From Bathynomus jamesi (lineage: Eukaryota; Arthropoda; Malacostraca; Isopoda; Cirolanidae): a stretch of DNA of 64,000 nucleotides. A program made the position numbers and the translations under genes. The first letter of the stretch is position 1; every line of letters starts with the position of its first letter. This document shows positions 32,301 to 42,498 of the stretch, one piece after another. Below the pieces are notes generated by a model that saw only the letters and a program-made list of their open reading frames with translations, ran no database searches and was not told the origin of the DNA. The stretch is from positions 1-64,000 of the forward strand of contig JAJOZX010005627.1 in assembly GCA_023014485.1 (NCBI GenBank). The letters run 5' to 3'.

Positions 32301-32420
32301 CAAGAAATTGACACCAGAGTTCCTGTCCTTTATGAATAACAGGTTGGCAGTGCGAGTACTAGACGCCATTAGGACTCGCTGCTGGGGTTTTCCGACGAAA
32401 AATTGCAAGGGGAGATGCAC
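29345..32420 (-). pseudogene. pol: Gypsy-type pol: protease, RT, RNase H, integrase (frameshifted)
   Basis: Domains read in order on the bottom strand. The protease has DTGASVSVFP (about 32,291). The reverse transcriptase has [30 protein letters not shown] and the YIDD box at about 31,391-31,402. RNase H has [20 protein letters not shown] and FTDHKPLV. The integrase has an HHCC finger, D in IHVDIVGPLP, D in ITDQGRQFES, and E in NGLVERFHR (about 29,884). Single-base shifts lie near 31,733 (a C/T-rich run), 30,309 (a T5 run) and 30,122 (CTA-CC). pol overlaps the end of gag by about 50 bases in a different frame, as expected for ribosomal frameshifting. The indels are in simple sequence, so some could be sequencing errors. 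Confidence 0.93.
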
Positions 32421-33132
32421 TTCCTAGCCTTCTTTCCAAATTTAGCGTGGTAGAAGCAGATCTTCCCGGAACTCGAAAGATGCCTCTTCGTAAATCTTGA
32501 CCGAGAATGGCTTCTTTGCCGTTGATTTTGTAGCAGAGAACAAACGTGGTTGAGTTGTTGACTTAACTCTTCCACTTTCAACTCCAGTTCCGATTGTGTG
32601 TTCACGTTGTTGACCGGAGCTGTGTCAATCTCCACTACTTTGTCGGCAGTTTCTGCTAGTTTATCAACTGGAGTAGCAGGATCCATAGTGGCCAAGACAC
32701 GCTGAGCTGATGGAGGAAGTTTCTGCAAGAACAACTGTCTAAAGATGTCCTTATCGAAGGTTTGTGCGCGTTCGCCTAGAGCGCACTGCATAGCCCTCAG
32801 CATCTGAGTGGGCTTACGGTCTCCAAGTTCTTCTTTTGAGATTAACTGATGTAGTTTCTCACGCTCGGAGACAGTGGTGCGGCACAGGATGGCAGACTTC
32901 AGATCGTTGTATGGGTCCTCACTCGTGGAAGTAGACACGATGACGTCACGGACTTCAGAGATGATGCTCGCTGGTAGAGAGGACAAAACATGATCGTATT
33001 TCGTCCTGCTAGCGGTGATCCTTCCCAAGTTGAATTGTGATTCCACTTGGTGGAACCAAATAAATGGATCACCCGGCCAGAAGACGGGAGCTTTACGCTC
33101 AAGTGGGAGATGGCACCAGCGTCGTCAGGCAT
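32369..33132 (-). pseudogene. gag: Gypsy-type gag (frameshifted near its start)
   Basis: The start codon at 33,132 opens MPDDAGAISHLSVKLP. The family motif FWPGDPFIWFHQVESQF is found about 16 codons in but in another frame, so one base is missing near 33,085. The rest is continuous to 32,369: the core around SRTKYDHVLSSLPASIISEV, a long helical part with QLISKEELGDRKP and LRAMQCALG, a glutamine/leucine coiled-coil-like segment near the C-terminus, and the finger CFYHAKFG...RKCISPC, a C-x2-H-x9-C-x3-C pattern typical of CsRn1 Gag. Gag would package the element RNA into cytoplasmic particles. Confidence 0.88.
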
Positions 33133-33251
33133 CTTCTCCTATGCTTGCTGACGTACAAGCAAGACGACAAGTTACCAACGAAGGAGTGGAGGTTGAGACG
33201 AGCGCAGGCACAGAGCGCACGGGCAGGGGTGAGGGGCAGAGGGCACGAGCG

Positions 33252-33400
33252 ACATTACAGTCTGATCCTAGTCGCTCGGGTGAAGGGGGTGATGGGCACG
33301 AACGACGTTACAGTCTGGTCCTAGTCGCTCGGGTGAAGGGGGTGATGGGCACGAACGACGTTACAGTCTAATCCTAGTCGTTCGGGTAAAAGGGGGGAAT
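33252..33400 (-). repeat. 53-bp tandem repeat in the retrotransposon leader
   Basis: Units starting 33,252, 33,305 and 33,358 (the last partial) share ACAGTCTGGTCCTAGTCGCT and GATGGGCACGAACG. It lies between the primer-binding site and gag. Variation in copy number here is common in retroelement leaders. Confidence 0.85.
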
Positions 33401-33402
33401 CC

Positions 33403-33419
33403 AACTCCGGAGTCACCAA
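33403..33419 (-). other. Primer-binding site
   Basis: Bottom strand, two bases inside the 5' LTR: TGGTGACTCCGGAGTTGG. It starts with TGG as the complement of a tRNA CCA end and is close to the tRNA-Trp type used by CsRn1 elements, with a few mismatches. Confidence 0.65.
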
Positions 33420-33420
33420 T

Positions 33421-33884
33421 TGTTGGTTTACGTCGTCGTCGTCGGCCTAGGCAAGCTACGGCTTGGGACCGTAGCGCATCTATCCGGTATAGGTTAACCT
33501 GGATGATGTAGCCATAAGCACTGCCGCTAGTTAAGTGCCAACCAGTGATTATCTCACTAGCCGTATTGAGTCCGTTAGGCGAAACTGCGACAGTACCAAA
33601 GGTGGAAAATATAACCCTTGGATTTCTATTATTTATTTGTAAAATGGACATGGTATTAGATTAAAATAATTATTTGAATATAAATAATTAACTGACAATT
33701 GTGATATATAATTAATTATGTTTACATACAATAAAATAATACAATATACATAAAATTAGTATTAATGTGGTTTACAATTGAATTATGATGGGTAACTAAT
33801 TTAAAATGAATTTATAGCTATTCCGAAATTCAAGACGGTAAAATTAACATTTATCTTTAAACTAAAATAAGAGTATTCACTACA
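33421..33884 (-). repeat. 5' LTR of the Gypsy-type element
   Basis: 464 bp, identical by eye to the other LTR. Because LTRs are identical at insertion, this points to a very recent event. The promoter of the element should lie here but I cannot assign a TATA box with confidence. Confidence 0.95.
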
Positions 33885-33888
33885 CATT

Positions 33889-34426
33889 GAATATTACCGA
33901 AGTCCCGTTGCATAGTCAGCGTGTAACTGTTTGGTGTGGTCTTACTGCATTTCAGATCATAGGGCCGTACTTTTTCGAGGATTCCACCGGAAACACGGTC
34001 ACTGTAAATGGTGATCGCTACGAAAAAATGTTGACCGATTTCCTTATTCCTAAATTAAGAGATCTTTGTCTAGAAAACCACTGGTTCCAACAAGACGGAG
34101 CTACCTGCCATACCACGAGGAACTGCATGGCAGTTTTGCGTCAAACGTTTCCAGGCGAGTTAATCTCAAGATTTGGAGACGTTGAATGGCCCGCAAGGTC
34201 TCCGGATTTTTCTCCCTTAGATTATTATCTCTGGGGATATTTAAAGAGTAGGGTCTACAGAAATAACCCAACGACCTTGCAGGAATTGAAGGCCGCCATC
34301 ACAAATGAGATACAGGCCATACCACCGCACACTCTTGCAAAAGTGATGCAGAACTTACAAGCGAGAACACTGGAATGCTTGGCAACTAATGGAGCACATT
34401 TGAAAGGAGTCATTTTTAAAAAATAA
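33889..34426 (+). CDS. Mariner transposase, 3' part after the LTR insertion
   Basis: Continues the frame begun at 28,310. The second catalytic aspartate is in WFQQDGATCHTTRN and the third in ARSPDFSPLDYYLWG. I count 41 residues between the second aspartate and the one in SPLD, so the class is DD41D. The C-terminal part has ELKAAITNEIQAIPPHTLAK and ends at a TAA just before the 3' non-coding part and terminal repeat. No mutation is visible. Confidence 0.93.
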
Positions 34427-34548
34427 ATATTTCATAATAAACTTGTAACTCTACTCTTTCGAATGATATATAGTTTTTATGAAAGGAATTAAATATTAAG
34501 AATATTTGGCTTTTTTTTATGGGTCCCATTTATCTGGATCACCCAGTA

Positions 34549-34869
34549 TAAATAAAATGCTTTATCGAATCGAAAGATATTTAATATTTGGAGTGACTAA
34601 ACGCAAATTTATGATCTGATCCGTGCACCTGTACCTGTTGCACATATATACAGGAATTAATTATGGAGGAAAATGTATCAAAGAATAAATTTATGTATTC
34701 CAGTCACGTGACAATGTCTCATAATATTTGTTGATACTTTAAAATAGTAAAAAATAAAATAATTCGTAAAAATATTCATATTATTAAAAATATTATACTA
34801 TTAAAATATTAAAATATCATAATTTATATCATGAAAACAAGTAAAATAGCTTATTTTATGCGTAAATAA
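34549..34869. other. AT-rich DNA
   Basis: Very AT-rich, no gene. Confidence 0.5.
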
Positions 34870-35290
34870 TTCATATTTATTAAAATAATAAGTAAGTAAT
34901 TGATATTATCATAATAAATAATTTATATTATTATAATTCATATCATTAAAATAAGTAAATAATTCATATTATTAGTAAATAATTCAGAAGTAAAATAATT
35001 CATATTATCAGTAAGTATTCAAAGTAAATAATTCATATTATTAGTAAGTAATTCATGTTATTAGTAAATAATTCATAAGTAAATAATTCGTATTCTTTGT
35101 AAGTAATTCATAAGTAAATAATTCATATTATTTGTAAGTAATCCATAACTAAATAATTCATATTATTTGTAAGTAATTCATAACTAAATAATTCATATTA
35201 TTAGTACGTATTTCATAAGTAAATAATTCATAAATAAATAATTCATATTATTAGTAAGTAATTCATAAGTAAATAATTAATTCATATTAT
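34870..35290. repeat. AT-rich tandem repeat (AAATAATTCATATTATT)
   Basis: Irregular units AAATAATTCATATTATTAGT and AAGTAATTCATAAGT are repeated about twelve times with length changes. Pure slippage-type satellite. Confidence 0.85.
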
Positions 35291-35694
35291 TTGCCTTAAT
35301 AGTTATTATATACAATTATCTTTCATTGTAAACGCTAATAGTTCATCAAAACTGTAACTGAAATAGAGCAACTCTTTTGTGTACCGTTAAAGAAAATGAA
35401 AGATTTGATAAAAATATTGAAATGAACTCAAAACTAGGCATTTCTCTATTAAATGTTAATTTATTAATAAACTCTTTTCGATTCTACATATTTTACTGAT
35501 AGTAACCTTTTTACGGTTATTTTATTTTAATAAGAGTGATTACGTTAAATGACAGAAGTCACTAAAAAAAAAAGAAGTTTTTACTCCAAATTTTGGGTGC
35601 AATACGATGATTTTTTTTTCATCGTAAATTCTATTTCAGATTTCATATTCTGGAGACATTTATTGTGGGAAAAATGTTTTCGACAATTGTATTG

Positions 35695-35780
<86 letters not shown>

Positions 35781-36338
35781 AAACGGAAGAATACACTTTA
35801 ATTTAATTTAATTAATGACATTTAAATCCAGTCCGAATTCTAAATTCAGCCTTTGGGAATTCGTAGAATCAGATTCGGATTCTAATTTTGAACCAAGTCT
35901 TTCTCAATCCGACTTCTACGCTATATCAGTTCCTTATTTACTGCAGATTTTGTTTTGGATCCAAATTCAGTTAAAAACTTTCCGAAGATATATTGAATCC
36001 TGTAAAATACAGTTGTAAATTAAACTGCTTCTTATATATAAAACTATATATATATATATACACCGAGAAAAGCTAGACAAAAGCATTATCTACAGGAATA
36101 AATTTGGTGCCTAATATACATTTTCCTTCCCTTCACTAAAAATAAGAACAACATAATTTTCTTAGAAGTTGAACCAATAATCAATATTATTCCAGATTCC
36201 TTAATATTCTTTATCCATATTTAAGTATATTGCTTATAAGATTTTTGGCAGACAGATTTACCTTCTATGTAGATAAATTATAGAATAAATTTGCATTTCT
36301 AGACCTATCCAATGTATATACATAGAGAGAGAGAAAAA
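35291..36338. other. No gene; (GA)n at 35,699-35,776
   Basis: A 78-bp pure GA microsatellite. The surrounding 85-codon frame is read through it and has no domain. A second 67-codon frame at 35,815-36,018 shows none either. Confidence 0.5.
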
Positions 36339-36423
36339 GGGTGTCCCAAAATGAATGTACCAAAAACGAATATGATTTGCTGTCTTATTTTTACGGGTAT
36401 CAAAAACGTTAAAAAGATCATGT

Positions 36424-36929
36424 GATTGAGGAGGTTTGAATTTTCTAAACAGCTGTTTATATTTGCATTACATCTCATTTTCAGTGACGAAGCTGCATTC
36501 CATATTTCAAGCAAAGTAAACCGCCATAACTGTAGGATTTGGAGTGAATACAGTACACATGAAATCTATAAACATGAGAGGGATTTCCCTAAAGTAAATG
36601 TCTGGTGTACTTTGTTACTTTCTCGCATCTATGGACCTCATTTTTATGACGAACGAACTGTAACTGGTGGTTCTTATAAAGAAACTCCCTGCTTGTTACA
36701 AAGAACAACCTTCCAACAAGATAGAGCACCACTTCATTTTGCTTGAAACGTTCGAACATTTTTGAACGAAACATTTCCAGGGTGTTGGATTGGTAGGGGA
36801 GAATCTACAAATGGCCCGCTCGGTCTACTAATTTATTTCCTTTGGACTTCTATCTTTGAGGCGTTTTGAAAACAAAAGTCTACCATATCAAACCAAGGGA
36901 TCTTCAGAAGACAAAACTTTATATCTGTA
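36424..36929 (+). pseudogene. DD41D-type mariner transposase fragment
   Basis: Catalytic-core codons: FSDEAAFHISSKVNRHNCRI (first aspartate), VNVWCTLLLSRIYGPHFYDE, and TFQQDRAPLHFA (second aspartate; the usual G after D is R). An in-frame stop follows HFA at about 36,746. Scraps of the region before the third aspartate continue to about 36,900 with shifts. It resumes after the insertion at about 37,683 with NTVIPEAVFKNVFSEIELRI and stops at about 37,794. A dead copy, about as related to the 28,310 gene as members of a subfamily. Confidence 0.8.
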
Positions 36930-36930
36930 A

Positions 36931-37682
36931 TAGTGATGGATCGAGTGGTCGGTTTTTCACAACCGCGGTTGCGGTTGTGTTTGCGGTTGTCGAATTTTTT
37001 CCAACCGCGGTTGCGGTTGCGGTTATCATATACTAGGAAAAATGCGTAATTATTAACTGGATTTAGCCACTATAGTGCGATTTAGCCACACTTGGTACAT
37101 AATATATACTAAATAGTATTTATTTAGTAAATACCTTATGTTGAACACAAGTTTTGCAATACACCGCTACCGCTATTTGTGTGTTGCAAAACTTGTGTTC
37201 AACATGAGGTATTTACTAAATAAATACTATTTAAATGAAGTATATTCTAAACTTATATAGCTATTATGAAAGAATAGGTCAAATTAATTAAAACCATATT
37301 TTGCACTAAGTGTGTTACCAGGATGAGGGACGAGGACCCATCGCACTGTTCATCCCACCTACCACTTTCCCCAGCCTCCACCCATTGGAAAGTTATGGAT
37401 TATTATTCATTTGAAAAACTGATGTCAAACTTAATGACAGGCAGTGTGAATTTCAAGAAATATTTTTGCTGCAGCCGTATGACGTCACGTTTAAGCGCGC
37501 ATAAGGAGACCCATCATTTTTTTTAAAAAAAGAAATATTTCTAATTAACCTAAAATTAAAATTAACTAAGCTTTTACAACCGCAACCGCACTTATGGAAC
37601 GGCGGTTGCGGTTACGGTTGCGGTTGTGAATTTTTGTGCGGTTGTAGTGCGGTTGCGGTTGCGGTTATTCGATCCATCACTA
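36931..37682. mobile_element. hAT-like element with GGTTGC subterminal repeats
   Basis: Perfect inverted ends TAGTGATGGATCGA / TCGATCCATCACTA (the right one with one extra T). Just inside both ends lie (GGTTGC)n arrays: 36,960-37,022 on the left, 37,580-37,665 on the right, in mirror orientation. The middle contains a 125-bp palindrome at 37,110-37,235 (TATTTAGTAAATACC...TTGAACACAAGTTTTGCA). A 67-codon frame at 37,323-37,526 is unrecognised. An exact 8-bp duplication could not be read. The TAGTGATGG terminus is hAT-like. Confidence 0.7.
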
Positions 37683-38133
37683 AATTCTGTAATACTGTCA
37701 TTCCTGAAGCTGTGTTCAAAAATGTGTTCTCAGAAATTGAACTCAGAATAAGCTTAATTAAAGCTCATGATAGAAAACATGTAGAAGTTTATTAACTGAA
37801 TTGAAAAAGCTTATAATTCTTCAGAATATAATGTCATTGAATTTTGCTGCTATCTGAAGTAATAAATATACAATTAAGATTTGGTTACAATTGGTTATTG
37901 ATAATTATATGTAATTAAGTCTCTAATTACCCTCCTTGTCAACCTTAATTTTTAACAACTATCATTCAAGTTGAGTTTGTAAAGAGACTACTCATCCGAT
38001 TTAAATAAACTACCTCTCATTTTCAGAACAACATAAAGGATTTAATAAGATTGCTGTTTCATTTAGTTAGCCTTGGAATTGTGGTTTTGTTGGTCCGGTA
38101 AAAAAGGTGCCCACATCCTTTAGGGACACCGTG

Positions 38134-38420
38134 CATGTTTTAACCTCGCCACACTGTTTCCAGTATTTTCTCTTGGTGGTTTAATAACTGTAATAGGCAT
38201 GATCTTCCAGCCCCTAGGCCATGTTAGTTCGAATTGAATAAATTCTCTTTCTGTAGGCAGTAAGCAATTTTGTCTCTAATTACACGTTAATTACACGTTA
38301 CATAAGGTGGGAGGTGAAAGCTACTGGAAGATATCTAATTTTTCTCTCGAGTTTGCTACATTTTTCATTTTTGTCGCTTTGGAACATGTTTCAGTAATAT
38401 TGGTTTAGTTTCATTTTCTA
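38134..38420. other. No recognisable feature
   Basis: Short non-coding stretch between two mariner-derived elements. Confidence 0.4.
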
Positions 38421-38961
38421 CAGGGTGTCCCAAAAGTCTCCATACATAGGGAAAATTAGCACTTTTTAGCAAAATGTAACTTTATTTACAAAACATTCTC
38501 TACATGATTGCCATTTCTTTGTAAACACACACGGATGCGTCTCTCCCACTCATGGTGAACTCGTGTTAACACATTTGGTGTTATGGACGCAATTGCACTT
38601 CGAATGCGTTCCTTTAGGAGATCCATGTTCTGTATCTTTTCCTGGTACACCATGGCCCCGTGGAGTGGCCTCCGAGGTTCCCAGATCTCAGTCCACTTGA
38701 TTTTTACCTGTGGGGGCACTTGAAGGCCATGGTGTACCAGGAAAAGATACAGAACATGGATCGCCTAAAGGAACGCATTCGAAGTGCAATTACGTCCATA
38801 ACACCAAATGTGTTAACACGAGTTCACCATGAGTGGGAGAGACGCATCCGTGTGTGTTTACAAAGAAATGGCAATCATGTAGAGAATGTTTTGTAAATAA
38901 AGTTACATTTTGCTAAAAAGTGCTAATTTTCCCTATGTTTGGAGACTTTTGGGACACCCTG
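38421..38961. mobile_element. Fold-back element made from a mariner 3' end
   Basis: Left arm 38,421-38,654 is the inverted copy of right arm 38,727-38,961, with only a few differences. TA flanks at 38,419-38,420 and 38,962-38,963, terminus CAGGGTGTCCCAAAAGTCTC. Both arms encode the same mariner C-terminus (MVYQEKIQNMD, then VHHEWERRIRVCLQRNGNHV). The 73-bp centre adds FPDLSPLDFYLWGHL with the third catalytic aspartate, on the top strand only. So an inverted duplication of the 3' end replaced the rest of the element. A 78-codon frame at 38,660-38,896 is a leftover. Confidence 0.9.
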
Positions 38962-39530
38962 TATTATAGACAGTATTGAGGCTGGAGTTTTTGTCGCAAA
39001 GTAGTGGTTCCCAATCTACTTTCTTTAAATTTACATTTATAGTTTCTCGATTTTCTTTCTTCTAATTCATATCTAATCCCTCAAAAGTTCTTTGTGTCTC
39101 TCTAAGATGAGTTTTAGGACTACTGTAGGTTTCTAACCTTGTTTGCGTATCGATTATTACGTTATGGTCAGATAAACTTGATGGTATTTCGTGTCCTGTA
39201 CACGTTGATAATGATTATTTTTCTTGCTTTTTAGAATAAGAGTTTCGATTGTGCTCTTTGATTTGTTTACCTGCACTTCACCTGTGTATCTATATATATA
39301 TATATATATATGCTTCTAATTCAATAACAACAATTTGTAATATGGAAATGGATCTAGCTCTAGTTCTGATAAGTACAAATAAACTTTCGGGAAAACACAA
39401 TCGCTGCACAGTAAACTAAATGAGTCATTGTTTATCAAGACGACAGAATGTAATTCCCATTAATGGCCATGATTACTGACTATGTTCTAATAAACTTGTA
39501 CCATAGTGGTAGCATATATATATATATATA
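38962..39530. other. No gene; (TA)n at 39,291-39,310 and 39,515-39,530
   Basis: AT-rich DNA between two mariner-derived elements, nothing coding recognised. Confidence 0.45.
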
Positions 39531-40433
39531 CAGGGCGTCCCAAAAAAATGTATACACACTTTAAATAATTATAAAGGCAGTGTTTATTAAAATACATTTC
39601 ATTTTCAAAATGTAATAGAATCTACAGACATTATTTATTGTTTTGTCAACGCCTGTTTTCAAACTGACGTCCGTTCTGGTCCAGGCACTGCTGATAACGC
39701 GAAGCAATGGAATCGCAAACATCACGAAACATTTCGTTTGGTATTTGTGTGCATTCTCGTTCAATGGCTGCTCTCAATTCAGCGACTGTTGCAGGTTTTA
39801 TAGCGTAGACTTTGTCTTTTAAGTATCCCATAAAAAAAAGTCTAGTGGTGTGAGGTCTGGTGAACGCGGAGGGTATTCTACGAAACCCCTTCGTCCAATC
39901 CACATCCACATCGTGCCAAGTACCACTCGCAATACTCCACTCTTCGGTCCGGATCATCATCTTCATTAATAGCATGGACTAATCTTGGAATGTAACTTTT
40001 CCATTGACAGCGCTTCAAAATGCGTTGGACAGACGATTCTGAAATTCCTACCTCACGACTCGCTTGCCGCACAGATTTTCTTGGACTTTGGTGATACGTT
40101 TCCAGTACTCTTTCTTGCTTTGTGGGGCTTGTCGATGTCCGTGGTCTTCCCGAACGCTTCTTGTGGACATTCTGAACAGTTCCATCGGCTTCAAACTTAT
40201 CTCTAATTCGAGTGATGGTAAGTCGCGTTGGTGGATCTTTTGAAACTCCCTCCTAAACTGTCTTTGCACTTCAACTGCGTTTTCACACTTCCAGTAGCAT
40301 TTTAGAATGAATTTCCTTTGTTCAAAGCTTAGTCTGACTGCCATTATTAATTCTAATGGGTTTAACTTGGAAAGAAAGAAACATCAATTGAGCTATCAGC
40401 TGTTAAAGTGTGTATACATTTTTTTGGGACGCC

Positions 40434-40436
<3 letters not shown>
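39531..40436 (-). mobile_element. Internally deleted mariner with long inverted ends
   Basis: Ends CAGGGCGTCCCAAAAAAATG and the matching complement extend about 35 bp inward (through TATACACACTTTAA). TA is present at both flanks. At 906 bp it is shorter than a full element: the catalytic core between the second DNA-binding helix region and the C-terminus is missing. It reads on the bottom strand. Confidence 0.92.
39646..40344 (-). pseudogene. Mariner transposase with the catalytic core deleted
   Basis: The start codon at 40,344 opens MAVRLSFEQRKFILKCYWKC, a mariner-type helix-turn-helix. After a frameshift near 40,240 the second DNA-binding region continues ([20 protein letters not shown], then [12 protein letters not shown]). 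The sequence then reaches the region before the first aspartate, jumps at about 39,895 to the post-catalytic part (PHTTRLFFMGYLKDKVYAIK) and ends with ATVAELRAAIERECTQIP and CLDQNGRQFENRR. The first two catalytic aspartates are gone and the third lies in lost sequence. The protein, if made, could bind ends but not cut. Confidence 0.85.

Positions 40437-40482
<46 letters not shown>
40437..40482. repeat. (TA)n microsatellite
   Basis: A TA run directly outside the mariner right end. Confidence 0.95.
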
Positions 40483-40484
<2 letters not shown>

Positions 40485-41249
40485 AGGTACTGTAATTTAA
40501 TTTCCACTCACGTTCCTCAGAAAAAAATTAGCAGTACTGACGTCACACCACTTTTGGGCAGATGTCACCAGATTTATCCAAGCAACTTATTTAAATGCTT
40601 ATTCCCTCGTGTTCATATTTAAATTATAAAAACTCGAAAATACTAAAACTTTACGTATAAATTTCTTTCTTTTGCTTGAAATGATTAAAAATATGTGTGA
40701 TGGTGTTAGGTTGGTTCATAGTTATAAGCTCGTTAGCAGCGGCTCGGCTTCAAAATTTTGCCTTATACTCCTGTTCCATTAATTATTTATTAGTTATATT
40801 CCATTAGGGTTGCACGCTCATTGTTTTAAATTTAAATTAAGGCTTTTTTATTAATCCCAAATATTGTGTTATCTTTAACGAACTTTATATTAATATTACG
40901 TTCAGTTTTGGAAATAAATTCATCGAAAATTTAAGTATGAAAAATGTCCAAAATCAGTAATTAGAAACTTCTTCAAATTTTGTTTTTTGGTAAAAATGAT
41001 AAAATTACTAAAAACTTATAGACGCAAACTACAAATTAGTAATTTTTGGGTCTTTTGAATGTTTTTTTTTTTGGGGGGGGGGGACCTATTTCTGCAACTG
41101 TACTTATAATTTTATTGTAAAGATACAATGAAGAGAACCTGTAATCCGTAACCTGTAACCTGGCTACTGTTTCAAGAATAGCTGCAGTCCATATTAAGTT
41201 GTTAAATATTTTACTCTTTTGGTGGTCTTGTTTCAAGGTACTTTTTCTA
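40483..41249. other. No recognisable feature
   Basis: AT-rich, with T8 and G10 runs at about 41,062-41,083. No coding signal. Confidence 0.45.
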
Positions 41250-41362
41250 GGTTTCTGTGGTGGGATATTGGTTTGGATTCCACGTAAAGTTGTAGGTCCT
41301 CTCCTTCCTATGAACTGTGATGAAGGACGGTAAACAACCCCAAACGTTGTTATTACTGGTCC
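41250..41362 (+). mobile_element. SINE body fragment (GTAGGTCCT family)
   Basis: CCACGTAAAGTTGTAGGTCC at 41,280 onward, then TCTCCTTCCTATGAACTGTG, match the downstream module of the SINE at 6,955 (bottom strand) and 20,775 (top strand). The tRNA-like head is missing or worn. Confidence 0.5.
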
Positions 41363-41822
41363 TATATTAACTATAATAATCCTGTAATAATGGTAACTTG
41401 TTTACTGTGGAATGTTCGGGGCTCTCTCATTGATTGGTTTTCACATATTTGAATTTTGAGCCATTCGAGAAGTTTAGAAATTCAAAATTTAAAAATTCGT
41501 AAACTTTATTCGTAAGAAGAGTACAACTTACATAAAGTTGTACAACACTTTCAATATTTTTCTGTCCAATTTAGATATCTGATAACAATAATATATTTAA
41601 AATATTCTTATCTAAATATGCCGATAGAAGCATGAAATTCACCTCAACAATTTTCATCTGTTAATCACATTAAATTGCGTACAATACGCAGATGATACCA
41701 CATTTACTTAATCTCATCACATTTAAACCTACTGATAAATAAAACGAACAAGTAATTAGAGCATGTTTATAAATGGGTGTGTTCTAATGAACTTCTACTG
41801 AACCTGACAAAGTCATCTTATA
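41363..41822. other. No recognisable feature
   Basis: AT-rich DNA, no repeat or gene seen. Confidence 0.4.
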
Positions 41823-41926
41823 CAGGATGAGCGAAAAGTCCCTGTGCACCTGCAAGAAGTGTAGTGAACCTGTACCTGCACTATGTTGGAAGTGGACAGG
41901 TGCACAGGGACTTTTCGTTCACCCTG
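41823..41926. mobile_element. 104-bp mariner-type hairpin MITE
   Basis: Ends CAGGATGAGCGAAAAGTCCC (continuing TGTGCACCTG) and the complement of CAGGGTGAACGAAAAGTCCC, with TA at both flanks. Internal CACTTCTTGC and related bases continue the pairing. No coding sequence. Confidence 0.85.
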
Positions 41927-42420
41927 TAGAAGTATTACCATAAAACATAAAAACTAGGGCTACTACTATCGCAGAGGTGAATGAAGCGAAAGTGGTTTGC
42001 ATTAATCCAGACGAGAAATAAATTTAAAAAATCACGTACAAAATATCAAATTCAAAATATTAAAAATTTTTATCCATATTTTAGACAGAAAAAAAAAGAC
42101 TTCCTCAAAACGCATTCCTTACCCTGTATTATTCTTTCATCTACCCATATTTATTTTATTGCATTACAACATCGGATGGCTCAAAGAAATATATAAAACA
42201 CCTTTTGGAAGTCATTCTTAAAAAATGCCTGTGACCCTCTCAAATAATGATAATAAAGTCCCACTTTATCCGTATTTAAAGAATTAAATATTTTAAAACT
42301 AAATAATCTATAGAAATTCAGTGTTGCCGTCAATATATTCAAAATTATAAAAAAAATCAACATACATCACCCATTCAGATAACAATCACCCCGAATCAAC
42401 TACATCATCATTATAATATA

Positions 42421-42498
42421 GGGTGTTCATAAAGTCACGCAATTGAATACAATTAAATTTACATGCATATACATTTACGTGACTTTATGAACACCCTG
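42421..42498. mobile_element. 78-bp mariner-type hairpin MITE
   Basis: GGGTGTTCATAAAGTCACG at the left and its near complement at the right enclose about 40 bp, with TA at both flanks. The right end is CAGGGTGTTC. Confidence 0.8.

Larger units (their letters stand above)
28858..33884 (-). mobile_element. Gypsy-type LTR retrotransposon, CsRn1-like
   Basis: The 5,027-bp element has two 464-bp LTRs that look identical, TGT...ACA termini and a 4-bp target duplication CATT (28,854-28,857 and 33,885-33,888). It reads on the bottom strand in the order LTR, primer-binding site, gag, protease, reverse transcriptase, RNase H, integrase, polypurine tract, LTR. The primer-binding site TGGTGACTCCGG is close to that for tRNA-Trp, and the Gag finger is of C-H-C-C type; both are CsRn1-clade traits. 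Four single-base frameshifts in gag and pol mean this copy as written cannot make its full polyprotein. Confidence 0.95.
28118..34546 (+). mobile_element. Mariner (DD41D type) split by an LTR retrotransposon
   Basis: The inverted ends share GGGTGATCCAG, and the first two bases differ (AA left, CT right); AAATGGGACCC/GGGTCCCATTTA follows inside. TA lies at 28,116-28,117 and 34,547-34,548. Without the insertion at 28,858-33,884 plus one 4-bp duplication, the element is 1,398 bp, a normal mariner length. Subterminal segments on both sides also share inverted TCGAATGAT-type motifs. Confidence 0.93.
36339..38133 (+). mobile_element. Mariner remnant split by a GGTTGC-repeat element
   Basis: The left terminus AGGGTGTCCCAAAATG is followed after about 85 bp by transposase codons that start near the first catalytic aspartate, so the N-terminal part is deleted. 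A worn right terminus (GGGACACCG) lies at about 38,120-38,133. An unrelated element fills 36,931-37,682. Without it the remnant is about 1.04 kb. Confidence 0.65.

Noticed and set aside
29385..33371. Top-strand frames across the Gypsy-type element
   Set aside because: They are antisense shadows of gag and pol, which are clear on the bottom strand.
36923..37690. An 8-bp target duplication for the GGTTGC element
   Set aside because: ATCTGTAA on the left and AATTCTGT on the right resemble each other but are not equal in register.
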